From assembly GCA_039024295.1 (NCBI GenBank), contig JBCDIQ010000046.1, positions 1 to 22,363 on the forward strand: a stretch of 22,363 bases of DNA. Direction: 5' to 3'. The notes under the pieces are model-generated. The model was not told where the DNA came from. It did no database searches and saw only the letters and a list, made by a program, of their open reading frames with translations. The position numbers and the translations under genes were made by a program. Of this stretch, positions 13,835-22,062 are shown piece by piece. Source of the DNA: JBCDIQ01 sp039024295 (lineage in GTDB: Bacteria > Bacteroidota > Bacteroidia > J057). Position 1 is the first letter of the stretch. The number at the start of each line of letters is the position of its first letter.

Positions 13835-15613
13835 TTAAAACTGATTGACGAATCCAAGGTGAAGTTTGCCACGTGTAGGCTGAAAGGGCTGCTCATCTGT
13901 GCGGCCCATGCCATAAATAACTGAGATGATACCCGCTTTGGTCTCATACTGCATCCCGATCCCCAATCCGAGCGGACGTGTTACAGTGTTTTCCACCTGG
14001 TTTTCCAGGTACGCCCAATCTACAAAAGCCATCATGTAGGAATGCCGTTCCAGCATGAGGCGGTGTTCAAAGGTAAACAGGGCCATGAAATTGGTAAAAA
14101 ACTGGTTCTCATTAAAGCCCCGAATGCTTCTTCCGCCTCCTGTCTGAAGTTGGTCGTTTTGAAAGTAGGTTTCCTGTTCCAGCCAATAGGTTCGCTGTTG
14201 AACATGCCAGATGTGTCGATCTGCCAGGGGATAAAAGTAATCGCCCTGAAAGGTGATTTCTGTCACAGGTTGGCTCTCGCCCAGGGCATCAAACACCTGT
14301 TCCGCTACGCGGGCATCGTTCTTTACGGTTCGTTGGCCTCGTCCGATTTCCAGGTTCCCCAAAATGCCGGATCGTGGAGCGATTCGGTCGTCAAGGGTTT
14401 CATACCGAAACCCAACCGTGTAGAGCTGGCTGTTGCCCCCAAGTGCATCCGGAACTGAAAGAGAGTCCTGCTCAAATGGGGCACTGCTCAAAAGAGAGGT
14501 GTTGCGCGTTTTGTAGGTAAAGCTGGCAGATAGGAAGGGAGAAAAAGGGTAAATCGCTCCGATTGAGAGGTTGCGGTTGAGGAAAAAGGTGTCCTGTCGG
14601 AACAGTTCAAACCCAAAGGTCGCTGTCACTGGTAAGCCACCTATTTTGGGCTGGCGATAGTTGAACTGAAGTTGGCTAATGCCTTGTTGCAGTTGGTTGT
14701 ATCGAAACTGGATGACTTCTCCCGTTCGAAACGGGCTCACAAATTGCAAGTCGGCCACACCTGTTACCCGCAAACGTTGATCGGGTTGGTCTGGACTAAG
14801 AACGCCCAGTAGCAGGTCAAAGCGATTGGCACGTTGTTGCTCTACCTTGATGCGAAGCTTCACGCTGTTGTAGGGGGTAAATTGAACTTTGGCTGGCCGG
14901 ACCTTCTGGTAATAAATGGTATTGTTCAGAATTCGGGGAATGTCTTTCATGAGCTTTTGCTGGTAGGCCTCCCCTGGTGCCAGGCGAATCAGAGAGTAGA
15001 TGAATTCGTCTTTTTCCCTGTATTGTCCCTCAATCAGGATGCTATCAATCTTGATAAACGGCCCCGGATCAAATTGGTATTTCAGTCGTGCAAAAAGAGA
15101 GTCTGAATGATCGCCTTGATAATCAATCTGTAAGCTGTCAAAAGAGGCAAAAGGATATCCTCCGTTCTCAAATTCCCGTAAAACGGCCTGCATCCGGTTT
15201 TCCAGTGTCTCCCAGTCAGCTATCTTCCCTTTTTTAGCCATGCGATCCAGGCGGTACCGATTGATATAGACCTGATCCAGGCCATCAAAAGAGATAGCTC
15301 CCAGGAGGTAGCGGGGTCCCAGGTGCAGATAGGCATGAAGGATTTTTCCTCGTTCGATCAGGGAGTCAACTCCTGCTTCGAGGTATCCCTTTTTTTGAAG
15401 TATCAGGGTTTCTTCGGAAAGGATTTTCTCAGCCTCTGCCTGACTTTTGAAGGTGCGTGGCATCCGTTTACTTACCTGTTCGGATACCGGATCAGGATAT
15501 AGCACGAGGGGCATGGTACCGTCAGATTGGGCGGCCAATTCTGTAGAGATACCTAGGACCAGGTATAGCAGTAAGCAGAAAAATGAATGATTGAAACGGA
15601 GTTTGGCCTTCAT
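13835..15613 (-). CDS. Omp85 superfamily (BamA/TamA-like) outer-membrane protein
   Basis: A 592-residue protein using the ATG at 15613, which puts MKAKLRF directly before the hydrophobic signal segment ending STELAAQ; an in-frame ATG six codons upstream (15631) is also possible. After the signal peptide come about three POTRA-like units (approximately residues 55-270), ending in the VKLRIKVEQQ strand, and then a beta-barrel of about 320 residues. The barrel contains the conserved lid-loop motif GGGRSIRGFNE and ends in Phe (LHLGFVNQF), as expected for Bam-recognised barrels. Three POTRAs and this length are more like TamA than BamA (five POTRAs, larger), but no tamB-like gene is adjacent. It is the first gene of the operon with the S9 peptidase. 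A role in inserting or exporting proteins across the outer membrane is inferred. Confidence 0.87.
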   Translation of the reverse strand: MKAKLRFNHSFFCLLLYLVLGISTELAAQSDGTMPLVLYPDPVSEQVSKRMPRTFKSQAEAEKILSEETLILQKKGYLEAGVDSLIERGKILHAYLHLGPRYLLGAISFDGLDQVYINRYRLDRMAKKGKIADWETLENRMQAVLREFENGGYPFASFDSLQIDYQGDHSDSLFARLKYQFDPGPFIKIDSILIEGQYREKDEFIYSLIRLAPGEAYQQKLMKDIPRILNNTIYYQKVRPAKVQFTPYNSVKLRIKVEQQRANRFDLLLGVLSPDQPDQRLRVTGVADLQFVSPFRTGEVIQFRYNQLQQGISQLQFNYRQPKIGGLPVTATFGFELFRQDTFFLNRNLSIGAIYPFSPFLSASFTYKTRNTSLLSSAPFEQDSLSVPDALGGNSQLYTVGFRYETLDDRIAPRSGILGNLEIGRGQRTVKNDARVAEQVFDALGESQPVTEITFQGDYFYPLADRHIWHVQQRTYWLEQETYFQNDQLQTGGGRSIRGFNENQFFTNFMALFTFEHRLMLERHSYMMAFVDWAYLENQVENTVTRPLGLGIGMQYETKAGIISVIYGMGRTDEQPFQPTRGKLHLGFVNQF

Positions 15614-15688
15614 TTCGACAGATTCTGACAATCTTTTATGAGAAAATGGTCATATATTCAGATCAATGCGGAAAATCATATCGACTAT

Positions 15689-15722
15689 TTTGTATATATA
15701 TAAATGAATTGTGTTAATTTCG
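15689..15722 (+). promoter_or_regulatory. Candidate promoter for odhB
   Basis: TTTG (15689-15692) and TAATTTCG (15715-15722) with a 22-bp gap resemble the Bacteroidota -33 and -7 elements (one mismatch in TAnnTTTG). This would give a leader of about 55 nt before the ATG at 15783. The leader is A-rich (AAAGCAACAAAAAACGAACG), which is typical for translation starts in this phylum. Confidence 0.35.
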
Positions 15723-15782
15723 AGGAAACAATTCTGACATCCTATCAATCTACATATTCAAAGCAACAAAAAACGAACGATC

Positions 15783-17048
15783 ATGATTGTTGAAGTAAAA
15801 GTACCCAGTCCTGGCGAATCCATCACCGAGGTGGAAATTGAAAGCTGGCTCGTTGCCAGTGGAGACTATGTAGAGATGGATGCAGAACTGGCAGAAATCA
15901 ATTCAGATAAAGCTACCCTTACGGTAAACGCTGAACAAGCTGGTGTGGTTGAACTTGTCGCGGAAGAGGGGGATACGGTAGAGGTGGGACAGGTTATTGC
16001 CAAGATCGATACCTCTGCAAGTGGTGGCGGTGCAGCGGAAGCCCCCAAAGAGGAAGCAGCACCTGCTGCCACTGAAGCCCCTGCCGCTTCGGCCAATGGC
16101 GGCGGCCCTACCTATGCTGCGGGACACGCTTCTCCATCTGCTAAAAAACTGATGGACGAAAAGGGCATTCCTGCAGGCCAAGTAGATGGGAGTGGACGTG
16201 GGGGACGTGTAACCAAAGCAGACGTAGTAAACTACAAGCCTGCAGCTCAGGCACCTGCTACACCTTCGCCTGCGCCTAAAAAGGAAGCGGCTCCCAAGAA
16301 AGAGGCTCGTCCTATTCCTGCCCTGCCTACTGCTGGCGGTGCGACTGGCCGTGAGGTCAGCAGCAAGAAGATGACTTCCTTGCGGAAGAAGATTGCGCAG
16401 CGGTTGGTATCTGTTAAGAACGAAACTGCCATGCTCACCACGTTCAATGAAGTGGATTTGAGTGAGGTAATGGCAATCCGGAAGAAATACAAAGAGACTT
16501 TCAAGGAAGTGCATGGCGTAGGTCTTGGGTTCATGTCTTTCTTCACCAAGGCAGTCACCATGGCCCTGATGGAATTCCCTGGCGTGAATGGTCAGATTCA
16601 GGGAGATGAGATTGTGAGCTTCAACTACGCAGACGTAGGCATTGCAGTAAGTTCTGATCGTGGCTTGGTGGTACCAGTGATTCGCAATGCGGAGGCCATG
16701 ACCCTGGCGCAGTTAGAGCAATCTGTGCTTCACTACGCCTTGAAAGCCCGCTCGAACAAAATCACCATCGAAGACATGGAAGGCGGTACCTTCACCATCA
16801 CCAACGGTGGGGTATTCGGTTCTATGCTTTCAACACCGATCATTAACCCTCCCCAGTCTGCCATCTTGGGCATGCACAACATCGTGCAACGTCCGATTGC
16901 AGTAAACGGTGAGGTAAAAATACGTCCTGTGATGTATGTCGCGCTTTCTTACGACCACCGCATTGTGGATGGAAAAGAAGCGGTTAGCTTCCTGTTCCGC
17001 GTGAAAGAGCGCTTGGAAGATCCATCACGGATGCTCTTGGGCGTTTAA
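15783..17048 (+). CDS. odhB: 2-oxoglutarate dehydrogenase E2 (dihydrolipoyl succinyltransferase)
   Basis: A 421-residue protein, also called SucB. Domain order is typical of the E2 family: an N-terminal lipoyl domain (1-77) with the lipoylated lysine at Lys43 in EINSDKATLTV, an Ala/Pro-rich linker, a peripheral subunit-binding domain (about 117-155, ASPSAKKLMDEKGI and GSGRGGRVTKADV), a second Ala/Pro/Lys-rich linker, and the catalytic acyltransferase domain (about 190-421). The active site is SYDHRIVDGKEAV with His392 and Asp396; this form, together with FTITNGGVFGSMLSTPIINP, is characteristic of the succinyl-type E2 of the TCA cycle. It transfers succinyl groups to CoA in the 2-oxoglutarate dehydrogenase complex. 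It is monocistronic here: the E1 gene (sucA), often its upstream neighbour, is absent, and a terminator follows directly. Confidence 0.95.
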   Translation: MIVEVKVPSPGESITEVEIESWLVASGDYVEMDAELAEINSDKATLTVNAEQAGVVELVAEEGDTVEVGQVIAKIDTSASGGGAAEAPKEEAAPAATEAPAASANGGGPTYAAGHASPSAKKLMDEKGIPAGQVDGSGRGGRVTKADVVNYKPAAQAPATPSPAPKKEAAPKKEARPIPALPTAGGATGREVSSKKMTSLRKKIAQRLVSVKNETAMLTTFNEVDLSEVMAIRKKYKETFKEVHGVGLGFMSFFTKAVTMALMEFPGVNGQIQGDEIVSFNYADVGIAVSSDRGLVVPVIRNAEAMTLAQLEQSVLHYALKARSNKITIEDMEGGTFTITNGGVFGSMLSTPIINPPQSAILGMHNIVQRPIAVNGEVKIRPVMYVALSYDHRIVDGKEAVSFLFRVKERLEDPSRMLLGV

Positions 17049-17067
17049 GATTTTCGTAATCCAATGT

Positions 17068-17104
17068 AAACGGGAATGGTCTTTTAGGCCGTTCCCGTTT
17101 TTTT
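17068..17104 (+). terminator. Rho-independent terminator of odhB
   Basis: A 12-bp stem, AAACGGGAATGG with CCGTTCCCGTTT (one G-U pair), encloses a 9-base loop and runs into a T-tract of seven bases (17098-17104), starting 20 bp after the odhB stop. It also sits between convergent genes and could slow transcription of the flavin oxidoreductase gene from the other side, although the minus-strand side lacks a long T-tract. Confidence 0.9.
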
Positions 17105-17115
17105 GTGGTGAAATT

Positions 17116-18153
17116 TTAAGCACTCATTCTCGCTTTCACCCTCGGCATCACCTCCTTACCAATCATCTCAATGGCTCGCATAAGCTGTTCGTGGCTTAAA
17201 TTGGGATTGTCCATTTGAAAGGTGAAGCGGTCCACTCCGCCTAGCGCCTCGCTGTGGCGTACAATCTTTTCAGCTACGCTTTCGGGATCTCCTACCACCA
17301 ATGCACCTAGCTCGTCGGATTGGGCATCAAACCCAGCGCGTGTCACGGGTGACCAACCCCTTTCTGCCCCTACCTCATTGAACATCTTTTCATAGCCCGG
17401 AAAATAGGCATCCAGTGAAGCCTGACGGTCATCGCCGACAAACCCCAAAGAGTGAAGACCTATCTTCATCTTTTCTTCCAGGTGACCGTTGGCTCGGTAC
17501 GCCTGCCGATACAGGTCCACCAAAGGACGGAACCTGTGCGTCTGTCCACCAATTACCGCCACCATAAGGGGCATTCCCAACTGACCGGCCTTGCGGAATG
17601 ATTCTGGGGTACCCCCCACGCCACGATAAATGGGCAGCTCGGCTTGGAGAGGCCTCGGATAAATCAATTGCTCCTTTAGGGCGGGCCTGAATTTTCCTTC
17701 CCAGGTGATGACTTCCTGTTCCTTGATTTTGAGCAGAAGCTCAAGTTTCTCCTCGAACAGTTCGTGGTAATCTTTCAGGTCATACCCGAAAAGGGGAAAG
17801 GAATCCACAAAAGAGCCTCTGCCCACCACCATCTCGGCCCTGCCATTGGAGATCAGGTCCAGGGTGGCAAAATTCTGAAATACCCGGACCGGATCTGCTG
17901 AGCTCAACACGGTAACGGCACTGCCCAGTTTGATACGTTGGGTTTGAGCTGCAGCTGCCGCAAGGATGACGATATTGGCCGAATCGAGGAAGGGCTTACG
18001 GTAATGTTCTCCGATAGAAAAAATGTCAAGCCCCATTTCATCTGCAAACACCATACGTTCCAGGAGTTCCTGAATGTCAATTTCAGGGGCCAACATTTCA
18101 CCTGTTTGTGGGTCAATATGAGAACCTGCAAAGCTGTCAATTCCTATTTCCAT
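17116..18153 (-). CDS. LLM-class flavin-dependent oxidoreductase
   Basis: A 345-residue TIM-barrel protein of the bacterial luciferase-like monooxygenase class. Matching blocks are MEIGIDSFAGSH at the start, ADEMGLDIFSIGEHY (37-51), AAAAAQTQRIKLGSAVTVLS (65-84), DPVRVFQNFATLDLISNGRA and MVVGRGSF, LPIYRGVGGTPESFRKAG, and VVGDPESVAEKIVRHSEALG near the C-terminus. Such enzymes use FMN or F420; F420 use would be unusual in this phylum, so FMNH2 is more likely. The substrate cannot be inferred. The gene is followed by a convergent terminator region and lies 85 bp downstream of a DUF4442 gene on the same strand, a loose possible operon. Confidence 0.92.
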   Translation of the reverse strand: MEIGIDSFAGSHIDPQTGEMLAPEIDIQELLERMVFADEMGLDIFSIGEHYRKPFLDSANIVILAAAAAQTQRIKLGSAVTVLSSADPVRVFQNFATLDLISNGRAEMVVGRGSFVDSFPLFGYDLKDYHELFEEKLELLLKIKEQEVITWEGKFRPALKEQLIYPRPLQAELPIYRGVGGTPESFRKAGQLGMPLMVAVIGGQTHRFRPLVDLYRQAYRANGHLEEKMKIGLHSLGFVGDDRQASLDAYFPGYEKMFNEVGAERGWSPVTRAGFDAQSDELGALVVGDPESVAEKIVRHSEALGGVDRFTFQMDNPNLSHEQLMRAIEMIGKEVMPRVKARMSA

Positions 18154-18238
18154 GGTTGTACTAGTCGAATTTGAAACAACAGCTTAAATGTGGCGAATAG
18201 TTGGCGAGGGTACATTAAGATAGATTAAGAAAATCCAC

Positions 18239-18766
18239 CTAAGACCTGCCGGATCGCTTCCTTTTCTGTTTATAATATGCCTTGTCCGCAATGTAGATTC
18301 GCTTTTTTACCTCACAGAATACCACATCCTTTTCGCGATTGGTAAGCTGAGTGGTCTTGACGATTTCTACTTCCCGATCTTCTTGTACTTTTTGCTGGAT
18401 ATTCATTAACTCTTCGGGGGAATAAGTGAAATCAGCATACAAATTTTCCTTGGCTGGCCTTTTAAAAAACACTTCTGCAGACTTATCCCACACCACGTAC
18501 TCATCCCCAATGATGTTCATGAGTTGAACCATGGGGATAGGATCAACCGCCGCAAACATGCTTCCCCCAAAAATGGAATTGACGTAGTTCCGGTTTTTGT
18601 AGTTGATGGGCAACTTAATGCTGATGTTCATCAGATCTGAGGAAACTTCCTGAATCCTGGCGGTCGTCCGTCTGTACATGGGAGAGTAATTGAACCCGTA
18701 TTTGAACAGGGTGGCTTTTCCCATGAACCGGGTCCCTATTTGAGCTATTTTTTGATAAATGGACAT
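18239..18766 (-). CDS. DUF4442 (hotdog-fold thioesterase-like) protein
   Basis: A 175-residue cytosolic protein of the DUF4442 family. Supporting blocks are DLMNISIKLPINYKNRNYVN (44-63), SIFGGSMFAAVDPIPMVQLM (64-83), IIGDEYVVWDKSAEVFFKRP (85-104), then EVEIVKTTQLTNREKDVVFC, VKKRIYIADK and a basic tail. The family adopts a hotdog fold related to acyl-CoA thioesterases; GGSMFAAVDP corresponds to the conserved helix that carries the active site in relatives. Enzyme activity has not been shown for most members. It sits upstream of the LLM oxidoreductase on the same strand and is divergent from a small membrane protein. Confidence 0.88.
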   Translation of the reverse strand: MSIYQKIAQIGTRFMGKATLFKYGFNYSPMYRRTTARIQEVSSDLMNISIKLPINYKNRNYVNSIFGGSMFAAVDPIPMVQLMNIIGDEYVVWDKSAEVFFKRPAKENLYADFTYSPEELMNIQQKVQEDREVEIVKTTQLTNREKDVVFCEVKKRIYIADKAYYKQKRKRSGRS

Positions 18767-18905
18767 GCTGGAGGTATTTGTCAGATGAAATAAGTCGGGG
18801 AGGTGGGTAATGGTTTATTTGTTTGAAGGATAAGCAGTATTTTCAAAAACACCGCTTATTTTTTCCATAAAAGAGTCTCTATTTTCCTACTTCGTATGAT
18901 ACCCA

Positions 18906-19442
18906 ATGACGTTCCTCAAAAACCATCTCCACTTGATATTGCTCATCCTGGTCTGGGGAATAGCGAGTGGATTTGGGCTCAGGGTAAGTGTACCACTCAT
19001 GAAAGATATGCAGGAAGGAACCGCTGTTCTATTATCAGCAGCTATTCCGTTCATGTTTGTGCCAGGGGTGTTTATTCTCGTGTGGAAGCACCCTTTATGG
19101 TGGGTTTTGATCGTACAACTTTGCATAGGGGTGATTGCTGGACTTTTATCGGGATACCTCCTGGATGCTATCCTTAGTTATCTATTGCTGGGAGGCCTTT
19201 CAGTGGGAATCCTTTTTGCAGCTACTCGAATAAGTTCAAACCTAAAGAGGCAGATTTTTCTAGCCTATGGCCTTTCTTTTGGGCTCCTTACCCTCTTCAA
19301 TGTCATTGGCCATAATTTCATCGAAGGAAGTATGTCCTTTTTGTTCAGCGTCATTGGGGCCATGGCACTGGGATATATGATCTGTGCGATAGGAACGGTT
19401 TTGCTTTTCAAACAGACCCAGAACCAATCACCTCCTGGATAA
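18906..19442 (+). CDS. Small polytopic membrane protein of unknown function
   Basis: A 178-residue protein with about five or six hydrophobic segments (approximately 9-27, 41-60, 65-86, 88-106, 118-137, 142-166), short loops and a polar C-terminus. No family motif is recognised. The ATG at 18906 opens directly into the first hydrophobic segment. Conserved-looking charges are few (Arg26, Asp34, Glu37 between the first two helices). It is a single gene, divergent from the DUF4442 gene and convergent with the NHL-repeat gene. It is likely a real gene because the other frames across it are short and none shows a coherent pattern. Confidence 0.75.
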   Translation: MTFLKNHLHLILLILVWGIASGFGLRVSVPLMKDMQEGTAVLLSAAIPFMFVPGVFILVWKHPLWWVLIVQLCIGVIAGLLSGYLLDAILSYLLLGGLSVGILFAATRISSNLKRQIFLAYGLSFGLLTLFNVIGHNFIEGSMSFLFSVIGAMALGYMICAIGTVLLFKQTQNQSPPG

Positions 19443-19557
19443 AACTCGCTTATTGAACCACGAACTTTCTTCTTTGGGTATTCATTCCTTTGCGTGAAAC
19501 AGGTAGGTAGCCAGCTGCTAAAATTTTAATTCTCAATCCCTAAAGCATAATGCAAAC

Positions 19558-19581
19558 GGCCCAGGTGAATTCACCCGGACC
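19558..19581. terminator. Palindrome between convergent genes, possible bidirectional terminator
   Basis: The perfect palindrome GGTGAATTCACC (19564-19575) is extended by imperfect arms (GG.CC ... GG.CC) to 24 bp. It lies between the stops of the convergent small membrane protein and NHL-repeat genes. Neither side has a clear T-run, so the terminator role is only positional inference. Confidence 0.4.
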
Positions 19582-19594
19582 ATTTAGTCAGACG

Positions 19595-20746
19595 CTATTT
19601 GATAATCGGTAACCGAACCTGGAAATAGGGTTCACCCGCTGGTGTTAGAACTGTAAGTTCATACAGCCCATTTGGCAGAAAGGAGACATCGAGCTGGCCT
19701 TGCATGAAATCTGTGTTGGCAATTTTATGGATTACCTGACCGCTCATATTTTGAATAATTCCCAGCCCAACTTTTGAGTGCTCGAGTTGATCGAAATAGA
19801 TCATGCCAGAAGTCGGGATCGGGTAGGTGATAGGTAAGCGGGGCACGGTATTATCCAGAGATTGATTATTAAGTGCCACTCGTTTTCGAATGATTCGCCT
19901 AAGGGCTTTGCCTTCACCTTCACTTACATAAATCGTATCCCCTGTTGATGTCGCCACAATTCCATTAGGAGAGAGGAAACTGGCAGTAGCTCCTGGCCCA
20001 TCCACCATCAGGGTATCTCCATTGCCTGCAATGATCTCAGTACCAAGGCCATTCACCGGAATCCTGAATACCCTTTTGGTTAGGTGGTTCGTGGCGAGAA
20101 TAGCACCATCTGAATAGGTGATAAATCCGATTCCACCACCAAGGTCAGCAAAAACCTCAACCGTTCCATTGGTAATCCGTGTGATAAGGCCATTGTTGAA
20201 ATTAGCTATATACAATCGCCCAAGCGTATCTATGGCGGCACCAGCAGGTCCATTGAATAAGCTCGACCTGCTCAGTACACTAACCGTTCCTGTCGGGCTC
20301 ACCCCAAACACTCGGTTGCGGCCCCAGCTAACAGCAATGAGGCTATCAGTTCCCGGAACGGGGATAACGTTTGAAATCCCAGAAAGGGTAGCGAAGGTGG
20401 TGACAGTTCCAGCCGTATCAATTGAAGCGATTCGGCCATTGCCTGCGTCAGCTACCAAGACCTTCCCTTTGTGAAAAGACATGCCATTGGGATGTACGAA
20501 TCCCGTAGCCAGGGTATCATAGGTGCCGTTGGGACGATAGCGAAAAACATGGGTGCCCGGAGCGCTAGGCCATACCCCCCAATAGGAACCGTATAGGTTA
20601 CCGTTCTTATCTACGCAAAGGCCATCATCCACTAAATTGGAGTTTTGGGGCAAGAGGGTAGATACCTCATAAGTATACTGGGCAAATAGGGGGTTGGATA
20701 GCAGGAATAGCAGAATGAGAAGGGGAGAAAAGATGACAGTTCGCAT
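19595..20746 (-). CDS. Secreted NHL-repeat protein with probable type IX sorting tail
   Basis: A 383-residue protein with a signal peptide (1-22, ending NPLFAQ). Residues about 25-290 contain repeated beta-propeller blades of the NHL/SMP-30 kind, each with a pattern like GLCVDKNGNLYGSYWG, NGMSFHKGKVLVADAGNGRI, GAAIDTLGRLYIANFNNGLI and NGIVATSTGDTIYVSEGEG. Residues about 298-383 look like a C-terminal sorting domain for type IX secretion: LPITYPIPTSGMIYFDQ (close to the usual YPNPTSG), then GQVI, LDVSFLPNGLYELTVLT and a final strand FQVRLPIIK. It should therefore be exported across the outer membrane and released or attached at the surface. Ligand or activity is unknown. Its upstream region carries a TTAAC-containing inverted repeat next to the araC-type gene. 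Confidence 0.85.
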   Translation of the reverse strand: MRTVIFSPLLILLFLLSNPLFAQYTYEVSTLLPQNSNLVDDGLCVDKNGNLYGSYWGVWPSAPGTHVFRYRPNGTYDTLATGFVHPNGMSFHKGKVLVADAGNGRIASIDTAGTVTTFATLSGISNVIPVPGTDSLIAVSWGRNRVFGVSPTGTVSVLSRSSLFNGPAGAAIDTLGRLYIANFNNGLITRITNGTVEVFADLGGGIGFITYSDGAILATNHLTKRVFRIPVNGLGTEIIAGNGDTLMVDGPGATASFLSPNGIVATSTGDTIYVSEGEGKALRRIIRKRVALNNQSLDNTVPRLPITYPIPTSGMIYFDQLEHSKVGLGIIQNMSGQVIHKIANTDFMQGQLDVSFLPNGLYELTVLTPAGEPYFQVRLPIIK

Positions 20747-20836
20747 ATTTTATCAGGTTTGTTGGTGAAAAATGGAGGCCCAGTAGTGGGCGAAAGACAA
20801 ACTCAATATGCGATTCAAGTATCTGGTTACAAGAGA

Positions 20837-20858
20837 ATTAACGTTAGTTTAAGTTAAT
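20837..20858. promoter_or_regulatory. Candidate operator: ATTAAC/GTTAAT inverted repeat
   Basis: ATTAAC (20837-20842) and GTTAAT (20853-20858) flank GTTAGTTTAA, about 90 bp upstream of the NHL-repeat gene and just past the 3' end of the AraC-family gene. A related TTAAC-rich cluster lies upstream of the AraC-family gene, which suggests a shared binding site. No direct evidence of binding. Confidence 0.3.
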
Positions 20859-20869
20859 AATCATGAATA

Positions 20870-21937
20870 TTAACCTCTTTGTTGGAGATATGCTTTTGGG
20901 GTGGTTCCCATTTCTTTTTTGAAGGCCTTGTAAAATGTCACCTTGTTCCCAAAACCCACCTGTTGGGCCAGTGCCCAGAGGGTAAATCGCTTTTGACTTT
21001 CAGCCTTGGCAAGTAAAATGAAATGGTGAACCCGGTATTGGTTGACAAGGTCATTAAAGTTGGTGTGCAATATCCGGTTGATGGCCTTGCTGGTCAGGAC
21101 GGGATTAGACCCAATTTCACCAGAGAGGTCTGCCAACCCATAGCCTGGCTTGGTGAATGACTGTTCTGCTTTGAGGTGTTTTTCGATACGCTCAGCGATT
21201 TCCTGCAGCAAAAAAGCTTCGCTGCTGTCATAGACTTGTGTGAGAAAATAAAAAGAGGTGGGACGTACCAACGCCAGAAAGGCCATGCCGAAGGTGAGAA
21301 AAGCAAAAGAAAGAAAGGCGATGTTATAGGCACTCAGGTTGACAGAACCAGGATTTGCCAAAAAGATGCTTGCCAGAAAGGTCGCTAGCCATATGCCCAG
21401 GATAGCTGTAAAGGCATACTGTGCATATCGTAAAAATGCAGGAAATTGAGAGGGGGGAAGTTTGCGTAGCAAGACATGTGCTTTCCAAAGAAAAGCACCA
21501 TTGATCCACAAAACGGTCAGACAAAATCCATAAAAGGGGAGTAGTCCATAGGGAGATTGATAAAATTCTCCTAGCTCTGCGTGGGATAAGGTCCCTACAA
21601 ATCCCAAAAGTCCAATATAAAAGAGGAAAGGGGAGAAAAATGCCCAGTCAGAGCGGGTGATCTTCATGTTCTTTTGGGTACTCTTCTGGACCGTTAAATA
21701 CCACAAAGGCCCTATGATATACGCAATGCCATCGGATAGGTACCACACCCAAGGATAAAGCAGGTGATAAAACGTGTCGTATGCATACCTCATACAAAGG
21801 GCCACGGTAATCACGAAGATCAGCCCCATGAAAAAGTAGTTCACCTGCTTTTTCCCATAGGTCTTGACCAGAAGCCCCGAACTCAAAAAGAGCCCTTGGA
21901 TGATGCCTACCAACAAAATGATTTTGTAAAACCCCAT
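20870..21937 (-). CDS. AraC-family regulator with N-terminal membrane sensor
   Basis: A 355-residue protein. Residues 1-230 contain about seven hydrophobic segments with short loops (GFYKIILLVGIIQGLFLSSG at the start, then segments near 33-50, 57-82, 97-117, 130-150, 170-192 and 200-225). Residues about 255-352 form a double helix-turn-helix of the AraC type: LADLSGEIGSNPVLTSKAIN, FNDLVNQYRVHHFILLAKAE, then LWALAQQVGFGNKVTFYKAF and KKEMGTTPKAYL. This seven-helix plus AraC architecture is common in Bacteroidota, where the membrane part is presumed to sense an unknown signal. It is monocistronic; the nearest candidate target is the downstream NHL-repeat gene or its own promoter. Confidence 0.93.
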   Translation of the reverse strand: MGFYKIILLVGIIQGLFLSSGLLVKTYGKKQVNYFFMGLIFVITVALCMRYAYDTFYHLLYPWVWYLSDGIAYIIGPLWYLTVQKSTQKNMKITRSDWAFFSPFLFYIGLLGFVGTLSHAELGEFYQSPYGLLPFYGFCLTVLWINGAFLWKAHVLLRKLPPSQFPAFLRYAQYAFTAILGIWLATFLASIFLANPGSVNLSAYNIAFLSFAFLTFGMAFLALVRPTSFYFLTQVYDSSEAFLLQEIAERIEKHLKAEQSFTKPGYGLADLSGEIGSNPVLTSKAINRILHTNFNDLVNQYRVHHFILLAKAESQKRFTLWALAQQVGFGNKVTFYKAFKKEMGTTPKAYLQQRG

Positions 21938-22000
21938 TTTTATGGCTTGAAGATCACCTGCTCAATCAACACAGAACTCTCCAAAAGACACAATGAAAGG

Positions 22001-22034
22001 GGTTAACAATTATGTTAGTTAACTAAAATTAACC
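22001..22034. promoter_or_regulatory. TTAAC-rich repeat cluster upstream of the AraC-family gene
   Basis: GGTTAAC (22001-22007), GTTAGTTAAC (22014-22023) and ATTAACC (22028-22034) form overlapping direct and inverted repeats about 65-95 bp upstream of the regulator's start. The GTTAGTT core also occurs in the inverted repeat at 20837-20858. This suggests an autoregulatory operator; the AT-rich context keeps confidence low. Confidence 0.35.
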
Positions 22035-22062
22035 TCCAGAGCAGGAATTCTGCTGGCGTAGT

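Noticed and set aside
15903..16561. Long minus-strand frames opposite odhB
   Set aside because: They are antisense shadows of a clearly identified gene with high-quality codon structure on the plus strand.
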